A stretch of DNA of 64,000 nucleotides from Cheilinus undulatus (Eukaryota; Chordata; Actinopteri; Labriformes; Labridae): positions 28,027,855 through 28,091,854 of the forward strand of contig NC_054867.1 in assembly GCF_018320785.1 (NCBI RefSeq). Reading direction: 5' to 3'. The notes under the pieces were generated by a model, which did not search any database, had not been told where the DNA came from, and saw only the letters and a program-made list of their open reading frames with translations. The position numbers and the translations under genes are program-made. Positions 35,572 through 46,475 of the stretch are shown piece by piece (positions within the stretch are counted from its first letter, which is position 1; each line of letters begins with the position of its first letter).

Positions 35572-36874
35572 GGGGAGAGTGGGGGGATTTGTGCCAAAGG
35601 GGAAGTAGTGCCACCCCTTGTTTCTAGAAAACCATAGAAGAAATTGGTCATGTCACCACTTATTTTTGAAGAGCCATCTATTTTACTCATCCTGTATAAA
35701 AGGGAGACACATGGCATGAGAGGTAAGCACATTTTAGCTCAAAAAACTGATTTTCGCCTTTCAGAGTAAAATTTCTATGATCAAGGTTTTTTGATTGTTG
35801 TGTCTGAACAATTACAGACAAGTTTAAAAACATTTCACACATGTTATAGTGCTTTTTTAGGCTACACTATGAGTCTATACAGTTAGCATGATATTAGCTC
35901 TAAACTGCTGGATCATGCTAGTTTTTAAAAAATAATGGGGGTGGGGTGATTTGTGCCAAAGGGCCTGGGTTAAGTTGGCACACCCATAAACCCAGACCCA
36001 AAGATACATCCAACCCCTGACACCCACACAACCAGACCCAAATACCCACACATGCAGAGCCACACACCCAGACACATAAATCCCAGACCAACAGGCCTAG
36101 ACCCTAACCCACACACCTTCTCACCCAGACCCACACACACTGACACACCCACCCTAACAAATCCACACACTGAGACCTACACACCTAGAACCCAGTAAAG
36201 AAAGGCCAAGAACAGCTGGAGAAGTGAGGAGATGGGCATGCCTCATCAGTGTTTGAGTCAGTGTTTTTACCTGCCATTTGTTTAATTTAGCTAGCACTGA
36301 TTTCAGTTTTGAGTTTGCACTGTTATTAAAGAGCAGTTTTATTCAGTTTTTAACTGGACTAAGCCACAATGAGATGTTCAGAATTGGCCAATATCACTTT
36401 ATTACATGATTCACAAATATCACATATTGTGTATTAAAGATTTTTGTGTTTCCCCCAAAACTAGAAAATATGACTTATTCCATTAGTTTAATAGGGTGAT
36501 GAAATCTAAATAAAACTTAAATGAGTAATTTTGTATTGAATTTGTCTTGTTTTTATATAGCATTACAGTTTATGAGATTAAAATGTTCTGTTTTACTTTA
36601 ATTATCTTCAATAATCACTGGCACAATTTACCCCAACGTATTCTCCCCAAAGGCACAACTTACCCCGAACCGGGGGCAAGTTGTGCCATGAGACCCCTTT
36701 TTTTCCTGAAAACTGTATTTCTTAAACAGTTTATTTCAGGTCCAAAGTTATTGTTCCCAGGGATGCACCACATCCTGAAATATATGTGCATACTTAAGTT
36801 AGAGGCATTACTGTCATGACCTCACTTAAAAATCACTTTGAGTAAAAAGTGGCACATCTCACCCCACTCTCCCC
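35572..36874. mobile_element. Unclassified element with GGGGAGAGTGGGG inverted ends and TA flanks
   Basis: The two ends are perfect 13-bp inverted repeats GGGGAGAGTGGGG, continuing imperfectly into GATTTGTGCCA, with TA on each side (35570-35571 and 36875-36876). The motif TTGTGCC recurs inside on both strands. A CA-rich array of ACACCCAGACCC-like units fills about 35975-36190. TA target use points to the Tc1/mariner or ISL2EU groups, but no transposase is present to decide. Confidence 0.65.
35975..36190. repeat. CACACCCAGACCC-type minisatellite
   Basis: An irregular tandem array of C- and A-rich units of about 12-16 bp within the preceding element. It yields chance glycine/valine-rich frames on the minus strand, which are not genes. 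Confidence 0.7.
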
Positions 36875-37144
36875 TATAGGCTACAATTTATATGATGATG
36901 TCTGATTTTAATTTATTTTTGTACATAAAAGTGTTATTCAAATTTTGTTTGAGTGAAAAATTGATTCAGTACACATCCACTGTACACATTTCAAAACGTG
37001 TACAGAGATAAGCAGGATCCTCTAAGCTCTGAACTGTTTTTTTTTTTTTTTTTTTGTATTTTGGGCAGAGCAGTGGCAGAACAGTGGTGCCATTTATCAT
37101 GATAAATTCTTATTTATATTTCTTTTTCTTATTTAAAAGCTATT

Positions 37145-37480
37145 TAATAATAATAGTAATAATATCTTGAATTTATATAGCGCCTTTCAAGAAACCCAAG
37201 GACGCTTTACAGGAACACAGGCATGGACAAACTATGTGAGGGGTAGGATGAGTGTAAGGGGTGGTTCAGTGAAGACTGTAGGCTGTGGTGAACAGGTGGG
37301 GCTTGAGACGTTTTTTGAAAATGTCCAGAGATGGAGCGCTACAGATGTCTGCAGGAAGAGTGTTCCAGAGGGTGGGAGCTGCAGCACTGAAGGCTCTGTC
37401 TCCATAGGTTCGGAGTTTGGTTTTGGGCATGGAAAGTAGGCCGGTGTCTGAAGATCGAAGGTTGCGGTTGCTGTAAGTTA
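37145..37480 (-). mobile_element. 5'-truncated LINE (3' end, L2/CR1-like)
   Basis: On the minus strand it encodes the C-terminal segment typical of fish LINE ORF2: TYGDRAFSAAAPTLWNTLP followed by SAPSLDIFKKRLKPHLF. The left end carries an irregular AATAATAATAGTAATAATA tract, the retroposon tail. Only the last part of the element was inserted. Confidence 0.75.
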
Positions 37481-39639
37481 AATTCTTGAAATATAATAAG
37501 ATGCTTACATTCCAGTGCATCTGTAAAGGGGGTAAAGGAGAGAAAAATATACATTTCAAATGCATGTGGAGTTCTTAGTGCTTTCATCCATGCAGTCCCA
37601 ACTTCACCAGTAGATGTCAGACTATTTACACCATTTTGGAAATGAGTTGAAAAAATGAGGAAAAAATGACTGCTGGAGCTTAAACACACCAAGCTTTAAA
37701 CTAATTAAAACTGACTTGTTTCACAGAGTATTTTCTTTACTGTTTGTCAGTAAAAGATCAGCACAACTTTTTCTGTCATCCTTAAAGAGATACAAGTTTT
37801 TCCTGGCCTGAAATAATAATACTTCTGAGGACTGATGGTAAAAACAAGTTATTTTATAAAGTTAAATCTAAGATGAACAAAGAAGGAATACACATTATTA
37901 CAGGATCTTAAACCTGTGTGAGTCATGCAATTAAAATAATCCCTAAACAACAAGACTGTGTCCTGCCCAACTGAATAAACAAAACCCAGCTGGTTCCACC
38001 ACATTACAGTGAGAAGAATGAATCTGGGCAACAGTAAATTTAACTTCATTTAATCTTCGATATCAACAATAAAAGTCCAAGTTTCTAGCTTTACATGAGT
38101 AAATCTAATTTTATTGTCAGTTTCTTTGTTAAAAATAAAAGCCACTGTGAATTTTTTCCTAAACAAGAATCATTTAGGTAATTTATGCCAATTTTCCAAA
38201 GTTTATCCACATAACTAACCCTGACTGTTGCCTTTACTCAGTTTCATTCTGTGTTTCAAAACTACAAAATACTACATCATCCATGAATAAATGCCCCCTG
38301 TGATGCATTGTGGGTTTTTCAAATTGGTTATAAATGGCTTTTCTAGCAATTAAGAATAGATGAACTGCTAACTGAAGACATGGCAGTGATGATAGATCAG
38401 ATTGGTGGGATTCAAATCTGGGGAATTTTCCCATGATACCCTGGGGCAGAGTGTTTATATGTGTTTAGATATGTTTAAAAGTCATCAGGTGAGTTTAGAT
38501 GTTGAATGTTGTACAGAGATCACTGCTGGGATTCCTTTGTTCAACGAGTGTGACTGCCTACTTACATTTGTAGTCTAAAATTTAAACATTCTCTGGTAAT
38601 TGTATTCATGAGGTAAATTCAGGAAGGTGTGGAACTAAATAGAGATCGTTCTTTTGCAAGCATTGTTACAGGTGTATACCACTAGTAGGAGGAAATCATA
38701 AATTATACTTTTCCTATTATTGTGTTAGACTGCAATGAAAGCATAAGTTAAACAGAGATTAGTCTTGTTGACTCTACTTGAAAATGTAAGTAAATCTCAC
38801 TTCAATTTTTTTGTTCCTAACTAAACCAAATTAGTAGTTTTTACAAAGATCAATCTGACTAATCTACAAAAAAAAAAAAGATGCAAAAAGTTGCCTAGTT
38901 TTTTCTAAGTAGATTAGGCTGGATATTTTTTTTATCAGTGTAGAAAAGCTCACATGATATGTTGACATGTATTTCAAGTGTGGATTAAATTGTCTAACCA
39001 ATCTACTTGGTTAAGTTAAAAGTAGAATTGCTGACCTGAACTTAGCAGTGTGATTTTATCTGTTTGGTAAATATGTGTTCAGAGAGCAAAGTTCACAGGA
39101 CAGCACTCAGAATGAGAAGAGAGATTGTTGAACTGCAATCAGTCGTTTGTTTATGATGAGCTTTTGACAAACATGTCAGAATGTATAAATCCTTCTATAA
39201 AGCTCAAATCAGTCCTTACATATTATTTAGGGCTTTGTCATGGATATAAAGAAGAAGTCAACACTCTGGACAGGTCAACAACCTGTCGCAAGGCCACAGG
39301 CACAGATATTGAGTTCAGCCACTGGAGTGTCCATCGACTGTAGAAAGATAAACTGAAAAAGAGAGATCTACACATAAAGCTGTCAGCCACCTGTGCTCAA
39401 GCAGACATTCAAAAAGACCTTCAAATGTGCATTAAGTACCACACTCAGTCACTTTTTGCAAACAGATTTAATATACAATTTAGTGACATTAAAGAAAAAA
39501 CAATCACAAATAAAGTCCCTGTAATATCAGCTGAGGTGACTTTTAGGTGGCAGTGTTTTAAAGTAATCCAACCAAGTGAAAATGATTATGTTCAGGGATT
39601 GAACGTTGAATTCCTGAGACCATTTCTTCAAATTTGTTT
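37481..39639. other. Interior of the inverted-repeat unit, no gene recognised
   Basis: A(n) runs near 38867 and a scrap near 39265-39330 with GGACAGGTCAACAACCTGTC, similar to the dispersed repeat at 49150-49370. Nothing else was recognised. Confidence 0.35.
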
Positions 39640-39806
39640 AACATTATAAATGGCACCACTGTTCTGCCCAAAATACAAAAGTAAAACAGTTCAAAGCTTA
39701 GAGGATCCTGCTTATTTCTGTACAAGTTTTGAAATGTGTACAGTGGATGTGTACTGAATCAATTTTTCACTCAAACAAAATTTAAATAACACTTTTATGT
39801 ACAAAA

Positions 39807-40353
39807 CCTAATCCAGTCATTTAAGAGCTTATCAAAGATCATTGAAATAGCTTAAAATAAACAAATGTTATTATGACATATAATGTAAAATAAAAGGCAT
39901 AATATGCAACATTTTAACATTACTATAGAAGATGTATTGCTGGGTAATGACTTTTGACAACCTAAATCTTTATCCTCTTTTAGAGATTTTAAAAACAGAC
40001 TTACAGCAGCTTACAGAGCAGGATGACTAGTTTCAAGGTATTTCTGCCATAAAAGTGGGCATTTTGAAAGGATATAAATGTGACCTGAGAGACTTTTTAG
40101 TCAGCCTCAAGTGGACTCTGTAGGAACTGCAGTTTTTTGCACTCTAACCCTGAATCACCAGTGAGAGGTCTTTATTTTGGTCTGAGAGACTGATGGACAT
40201 CTACTCTACCAGTTGCATATTATACCTTTAGGCTTGTTTTTACAGATCTTGTTTTTGATAATCCTCTGAGCCAAAGTACATGTTGTCTTGTGTTCATATA
40301 ATCTATTCTACTTTTAATCCCAAAAATCAATGTGTTATATTTTTATGATCGTA
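39807..40353. other. Downstream flank of apof
   Basis: No gene recognised. On the minus strand an AATAAA at 40354-40359, just outside this interval, lies about 40 bp after the apof stop and is a candidate poly(A) signal. Confidence 0.35.
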
Positions 40354-40396
40354 TTTATTGCTGGAGCTTCATCGTTTGGTTTATTGATCTTCCAGT

Positions 40397-41719
40397 CTAT
40401 TGGATGGTGAAGATGCCATCCTCCGTGCTGAGCTGGTTCACCAATACATCGTCTTCATGCTTCATGGAGTTAAGCAGATACCTGACGCCAGCTTTGACCC
40501 CCGTCTTCACTCCTGCACCAAGCGCGTAACCTGCCACTCCGGCTGTCCCCCCCGTAGCCACCATGAGAGCATCGGTGCCAATGTCAACGGCACTGAGGAT
40601 GGCTCTCTCTTTGGCCGTTTCAGAGCAGTTGACCGAGGCGTAATACACAGCAGTTCCGAGGTTGTAGAGGGTGCTGACGGCAGGGATCCACTCCACCACA
40701 CTGTACACACGTTCCTCGCTCTTGTTGATGCAGCTTCTCTGGGGGCTCCTCTTCGTCCGTCCACTTGAACCTGCAGGGATGAAAACATCCTCCTCTGCGC
40801 TGCACTGTCGGATCCAAATTTCAGACTCGGAGGATTCAGAGGGCAGGATGTGACTACCTTTCCGAAGCAGGGCCTGGTATTTCCTGTGTTTTAGCAGCCC
40901 ACTGCTGCTCACACCAGCACACATGACTCCCAGTCTCTCACAGGTGCTCACAGCCTCCTCGAGATCACCTGTGGCTCCTTCCACAGCTGTTCCCACCAGT
41001 GTTGTCCCATTCACCCTGCTCCAGCCTTCACAGTGCCCCTCCTGTGTCATGGTTTCTTCTCTTGTCCAGGCCAGTTGCTGGATGTTGAACATCACAGCCT
41101 CCATGTGGCGCCCTGCTTGGTCCCTCTCTGAAGATGCTGGTGCAGGCTTCGATGCAGACTTGCTCATCCTCCTCTCTATCAGATCCTTCACCTCCATCAG
41201 GAGATCCTCTGTGTCAGCCTCTCCTAGCAGCTCGTACAGTTTGAGCACTAGGGTCTGAGCCTCCTGTTGGCAGCCTGCCACCACCAGCACAGGCACTAAA
41301 GACAGGCCTAGCAGCTCCTGTGGGAACATGGAGGATGATGGGTCATCCAGGGTGCTGGCTGACAACAGCTCAGCACAGCTGACACTCCCCTGAATGCGCA
41401 GATGATCTTGTATCTGACTCTGAAGTTTCTCCCTGAGAAGTGATAAAAGTTTTTCAGCTTGAACTCTCTTGTCTTTTTTGTCAATCTCTGATGCAGGTTT
41501 TCCTGCTGTTGGGAGGCCAAGCTGGAGCTGCGATCCATGGAAAGAATGATGATCCTGTTTCTCAAAATCGTCATGAAGGTCAGTTTGTGGAGGGGGAGGG
41601 GTTCTTGGTGCCAGAGAAGGAGGGACCCTGCACAGAGCCTGTTCAACCAGAAGGAGCTGGATCACAAGGAGCCACTTCATCTTTGAGGACATCATTTCAC
41701 TTTTGTTACAGCTTTGCAT
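40397..41719 (-). CDS. apof: Apolipoprotein F
   Basis: A 440-residue secreted protein in one coding exon. ApoF (lipid transfer inhibitor protein) circulates on lipoproteins and modulates CETP-mediated lipid transfer. The first Met is at 41719; Met14 begins MKWLLVIQLLLVEQALC, the signal-peptide core, and either could be used. The N-terminal half is family-variable, with two CEGW/CAG-type cysteine segments and NGT and NKS glycosylation sites. RTKR at about 321-324 is a furin-type site; cleavage would release a 116-residue C-terminal part, paralleling the processing of human ApoF. That part carries the diagnostic VVEWIPAVSTLYNLGTAVYY and a Gly/Ala-rich hydrophobic stretch. An intron probably lies in the 5' UTR: a pyrimidine tract and AG occur just before 41728 on the minus strand. 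The neighbour stat2 matches human STAT2-APOF adjacency. Confidence 0.9.
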   Translation of the reverse strand: MQSCNKSEMMSSKMKWLLVIQLLLVEQALCRVPPSLAPRTPPPPQTDLHDDFEKQDHHSFHGSQLQLGLPTAGKPASEIDKKDKRVQAEKLLSLLREKLQSQIQDHLRIQGSVSCAELLSASTLDDPSSSMFPQELLGLSLVPVLVVAGCQQEAQTLVLKLYELLGEADTEDLLMEVKDLIERRMSKSASKPAPASSERDQAGRHMEAVMFNIQQLAWTREETMTQEGHCEGWSRVNGTTLVGTAVEGATGDLEEAVSTCERLGVMCAGVSSSGLLKHRKYQALLRKGSHILPSESSESEIWIRQCSAEEDVFIPAGSSGRTKRSPQRSCINKSEERVYSVVEWIPAVSTLYNLGTAVYYASVNCSETAKERAILSAVDIGTDALMVATGGTAGVAGYALGAGVKTGVKAGVRYLLNSMKHEDDVLVNQLSTEDGIFTIQ

Positions 41720-41728
41720 CCAAGGCCA

Positions 41729-43210
41729 CTACATGAGACAAAAACAGAGAAAACAAGCCAGCCTTGTTAAAATTATTCAATTTCTTGTATTAATATTTTG
41801 TATGCTTTTTTAGACAATTGTTATTAGTTTTGATAGTTTTTCCACATACAAAGAAGGTATTGAGGATGTTTCATTTACTTCATTCCCTCTGGATTTGTAA
41901 AGCATCTATGTGTTTATCTACACTGCAAAACCTTGCATACAAGCAAGTGCATTTTCTCTCTCTTTTTTTATAAAAATAGATAATTACATTTATTTTAAGC
42001 TGCCTCCTCATAACAAGGTCAATAACCATCTTATTTCAGGTTTTTAAAAAGGTAAAAATAAGCATTGAATAGCTTGTAGCAATGTAGCAATTTCAGATGC
42101 TTCACAATATCTTAATAATATATTTTGACTAGAATTTGTAAAAATGCACTTGCCAACATTTGTCAGTTTCCCATTCTAGTGGTTTAAAAAAAATGAAGAA
42201 ATAAAACAATTCACAATTTACCACAACAAGAAAGTGACAACAAAATTAAGAAAAAAAGGAGCAAATGGTCAAACAAAGAACAACAATTCAACAATATTTT
42301 CTTTAGCAATGCAAGAGACACTCAAGAGCTGCAACATTTATGCAGCCCTTATTTTCTGCTCTGACTCTTTCTAAAAATAGAAATGCTGTTCCACCCACAT
42401 TATTTTAAAATTGTACTAATTGTGCCTGTTGGTGCTTTAGCAGCTAGCAGTGGGCACCTACCTCAATTTTTATCTGATGTTCTGTTCTGGCTGTAGCAGT
42501 GAGACCAAGATGGCTTCAACATGTAAAATGCTTCTATTTTGTTCCTTTTCGCCCCCTGAAACATGCATTGCACTCTTCTCTCTCTTTGCCTCCAATGAGA
42601 TTCTCCTTCTTTACACATGACATCCCACAGCCCTCCCTCTGTCTCATCTATCTCCTCTTCTCTTTGGCCTCGTTGCTCAACAGGGAGAGATCAGCGCTTG
42701 AATGTTAATTCACGTGGGGGAAAGTCCATGTGTTTCGGAGCAGTTTTGTTTGCCTGCCCTACAATCCCCTCACCCCTGTAGCCCCCTCGCCCCCCTGCTT
42801 CCTTGTTCACTCAGTCGTTTGTTTATGACCCAAATACTTGAAAGAAATCTCCCATTATGCAGCGAGCAAATACATCTCCAATACAGCCAATGCAAGAGAG
42901 GCAAACATAGGCTATGTGAGGTAAAGACTGGGAAAAATTAACCTAAGTGGATACAGGAATCCATATTAAGAAGGATATATTTTTCCTATTTATTTTTAAC
43001 GCACTTCTGCACAAACTACATTTTAATAAATGACTTGCTCTATTCCCTTAAACAAACATTAAAAAATTTTGTCCATTCGCTCATAGCTAGGAAACTTCAG
43101 CCTGACTTTGCGTTGCTGCACACCATCAGTATCCTCTCATTAACAATATCCAGCAAATCTGTTACAGCCCCTGTCAGGAGAATTTATTTGGTTGTTACAC
43201 TAGAAGTCAT
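41729..43210. other. Upstream region of apof, no other gene recognised
   Basis: AT-rich, then a pyrimidine-rich stretch at about 42540-42680. The 5' UTR exon and promoter of apof presumably lie here but could not be placed. Confidence 0.4.
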
Positions 43211-44175
43211 ATAAACTTAGCTCAAAAAGTAATGTCATTTTTTTTGGTAGATTATCTTTGTTTTAACAATGCTTCTTGGTAATAAATGTTATACCATTCA
43301 CGAGCCTCTTTATTACGCTTTTAAGTGGTGCCACATTTGTAAGGATCATGCATTTGTGGGATGAGCAGCAAAGCTGAGTATGTGGGTTGCACCCATTAAA
43401 ATTTTGTCAAATCTTCTCTACCAATGCCAAACAGCTTATTCTAGCATTGACTCTTGTTTGGTGTTGTTTGGTGGATTGGATGATTGAAGTCCGAAGAAAC
43501 AAGACAAATTGACAATTTATTAACTTGTTCATTTAATGAATAGGAGCCTCAGTAGTGCATGGAAGAGCCATACATAGCCACAACAGCCACTCCCAAATTC
43601 TAGAGGTAATCTTTGATAAACTCCGCTCTGTGGGGGTGAGCGCTGTCATTTTAAGGACAGAGTTCAGTCCCAGACTGTAGAGATATGGGATTGCCCCTGG
43701 TTATAGAATCTCATCCTGATATCCCTGCATTGAGATTGCCTCCAAAGATGATAAGCCTTATTTTCTGCACCAAGATGCCGCACCAAACCATCTCGCTGCC
43801 TCCACCAAAAGATGTTACTCTATCAGTGCAGCAATCTGCTTAGCGTTCTCTGTGTCTTCTCAGACTTTGACCTTACAATCCAACTGCCGTAGGCAGAATC
43901 TGGACTCATCGCTGGACGTAACGTTCCTCCACATGTTCAGGTTCCAGTGCACATGTTGCTGACTCCAGTGCAAACGGGCCTGATGGTGAAGGGCAGTCAT
44001 GGCAGGCCTCCTGGCAGCCCAATGAGACTGAAGATTGGCTGCGTGCGGTCTGTTTTGGATTGTCTGGACAGACAGCTGTCGGCCATATCGTTCTGAAAAC
44101 CTTGACTGTTGCTTGCGTATTAATGATCCACGCTATGTTGCTAAGCTGGGACCTGTCTAGCACAACTGTGAGTCC
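43211..44175 (-). mobile_element. Decayed Tc1-like element, same family as 9601-11282
   Basis: The left end (ATAAACTTAGCTCAAAAAGTAATG, then TTGGTAGATTATCTTTG) matches the right inverted repeat of the copy at 9601-11282, so this copy is reversed. The middle matches transposase DNA in antisense, including the CACTGGAACCTGAACATGTGG block near 43930. The other inverted repeat is missing, so the copy is truncated near 44175. Confidence 0.75.
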
Positions 44176-45464
44176 ATGAGTAGTTTTCAACAATAGTACA
44201 TACTATCACTTTTTATTACAGCTATGTAATTATTCAAATTTTATTAACCAACATTTAAATGTGTCAAAGTATAGATACTTTTTTTTCAAAGCTGTTCATT
44301 GGCTGGCTGGAGCTCTGCTGAGAGCTGAGGTACATTGTGTAGTGGTCTAGTGTGAACAGTGTGCTCCTGTTCTTAAAAATCCTGGCTAGTCAGGTGATTT
44401 CTGATACACAGAGTTATATACTATAGATTCAGACCATATAGTCAATGTGATGTCACCTCTTGTATAAATACTGTGAAAGTATGCAGTTTCAGATAAATCC
44501 TCTAGTCCTCTCTTCTTCCTGTGCTCTCTCTTTCTGTAGCTCTTTTACACTCTGACACTCTCTCTCCTTTTACACAAAAATGTCTTTATTCTGAGTTTTT
44601 TTTTCTTTCCATTCAGCACAAAAAGGACAGAACTCATTAAAGACCAAATGCTCCTACAGCCAAAAATGTGTGCCAAAGAATCTTCACAGTGCAGTTCAAG
44701 CCATTTTACTAGGTCAAAGTCTTGGAAAAACTGTGACACAAAACATGATTGTACATTTTTACTGCATGCTGAATAGCTTGATATAGAAACATGCAAGTGC
44801 CCTACATTTAGAATATCAAACATAAGGCTGAGATTGAGAAAGAAGAGTTAAAAGGATCACACACTGACCCTTAAATCAACCAGGATCAATATTCCAACTG
44901 CGAACCTCACTTATGGAGGATTGTTTTAGCATGTGATCCTCCCTTCCTGCTGTTGTAATGTGTTTTTAATCTCTGGACATGGTTTGATTGTGTTAACACA
45001 ACCTGCTTTTATGGACTACTTTTCTAGAAAATGTAAAGTATTTCATACAAAATAAAGGAAAAAAGAATGTCAGATGAAAATGATCCATTTTCACTTTCTG
45101 TTATGTTTCTTTCCTTCATGGAATCTATTTAATTTTCTCCCCAATCCTATAATGCCGTTCACTTTTACTGCAGGCATGAGTTGCTCTTCCCCAACCTGAA
45201 CACAAGGTGTCACTGTAGCCTACTGTCTGAGTCAGCCATTTAAGAACTCCACCTCAATGCTCAAGCATTGTATTCCAAATTCCTACTTACTTTAAAGCTA
45301 TGGCTAACAGACATAGGCATAGCAAGACAGAATCTGTGCCTAGAGAAGTCAGCAGACAGACAAAGTAACTTGCATCTAGGGCAGGTGTGAGGACTAGTTA
45401 CTGACTGAACCACCAATCTCCTACCGGTTCTTCCATTCACAGCTTTGTCCTGGATGACTTGATT
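44176..45464. other. Intergenic, no gene recognised
   Basis: No exon or repeat was recognised; short frames on both strands lack family features. Confidence 0.4.
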
Positions 45465-45535
45465 GACCCAGGTAAGATTTGAACTCACCATCCCCAGCTC
45501 CAGAGACTGATGCCTTATCCATTAGGATAAGGGTC
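45465..45535 (-). pseudogene. tRNA-Arg-like pseudogene
   Basis: On the minus strand a 71-nt stretch follows the plan of vertebrate tRNA-Arg(CCG): GACCC start, CCTAATGGATAAGGC D-arm, GGAGCTGGGGAT after the anticodon, a GTGAGTTCAAATCTTAC T-arm and a GGGTC end. It has one base fewer than expected between acceptor stem and D-stem, two mismatched pairs in the acceptor stem, and the anticodon position reads CTG instead of CCG. It is therefore probably a dead tRNA gene or tRNA-derived retroposon head. Confidence 0.6.
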
Positions 45536-45621
45536 ACAACATGTAAACCATAAATGCACCTAAGGATGTCCAGTGTCTGCAGCCAGGTGCCTCTTGAATA
45601 TTTTCAGAAAGAATAACTGAA

Positions 45622-46475
45622 GACAGCATGGCGGATAGCACAGTGGTTTACACTAGTGTTGTACTCAAGACCACACTATCTGAGACAAGAGTGCACTGAG
45701 ACCAAGACAAGACCGAGACTTTTGGGGGTCAAGACGGAGACTGAGACAAGACCAAGACCATAAATATCAACTTAAAAACCCATGACAAGGTTAAACAATT
45801 AAAGAGCATTCTCTTTCTTTTTATTTTCTTTTAAATAAATTTGACAGATAAAAACAAATTGTCTGCAACTCTTTCAAAGCACAACATGCAAAAATCTCAA
45901 ATCTTAAAAAATTTGTTCAACCAACTTCTCATAAAAAACAAATCCCTATATGTATATGAAAGCCACTGACAAGTCCAGAGTTATTTAAATATCTGAAAAT
46001 GAGATGTTTATCTACATTTGCCAGGTGAATGAGGCCTAGAGTAAGTGTTCAGACGTATTTCTGACTAGAAATAAGATGGACTGATGTCCAAGTTTTTGCA
46101 GGTGTTTTTAGCAAGTGCTTCCCCTTATTATCACATTAATGAAGTTGAAGAATAGCAGATCAGTGCTGGTCTCGACTGGTCTTGATGGAAAATCCTGAGT
46201 CTGGCCAGTCCAAGGCCGAGACAAAACCGAGTAAAAATGCTCTTGAGTCCGAGACAAGACCAGGACATTCAAAAATGTGGTCTTGAGACCGATCTCAAGA
46301 CCAAGACCGTTCTCTAGTACTGCAATACTGGTTTACACTGCTGATGTTGATATGGGAGATTTGTAGTTTGAATCCCCAAGTATCTAATGTGGGTCCTTAA
46401 CACCAGGGGCATCTGTCCCTGACCTGTAAGTTGCTTTGGATAAAAGTGTCTGCTAAATGACATTGTAACACAGAC
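45622..46475 (+). mobile_element. tRNA-derived SINE, split by an hAT-like insertion
   Basis: The head TAGCACAGTGGTTTACAC (A box) lies at about 45636-45653. The B box TTTGAATCC and the SINE body, ending TTGCTTTGGATAAAAGTGTCTGCTAAATGA, lie at about 46338-46475. Joined across the insertion they form one ordinary fish SINE of roughly 170 bp. Confidence 0.7.
45653..46329. mobile_element. hAT-like non-autonomous element inside a SINE
   Basis: Flanked by the 8-bp repeat GGTTTACA (45645-45652 and 46330-46337). The ends are imperfect inverted repeats built of GTACTCAAGACC / GGTCTTGAGACC units, and the interior carries many GAGACAAGACC repeats. No transposase. Confidence 0.7.

Larger units (their letters stand above)
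36917..39806. mobile_element. Large inverted-repeat unit, 2.9 kb, family unknown
   Basis: About 36917-37105 reappears in reverse complement at about 39640-39806 with a few small changes and indels, from TTTTGTACATAAAAGTGTT inward to TGGTGCCATTTAT. This is an inverted pair of about 170-190 bp with 2.5 kb between. The interior contains a LINE 3' end and no transposase. It could be a DNA transposon with long terminal repeats or two solo copies in opposite orientation. No target duplication was seen. Confidence 0.6.

Noticed and set aside
35970-36170. Glycine/valine/tryptophan-rich minus-strand frames
   Set aside because: Produced by the CACACCC minisatellite.
40400-40788. Overlapping frames on both strands within apof
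   Set aside because: Shadows of the apof coding exon, which alone has family similarity.
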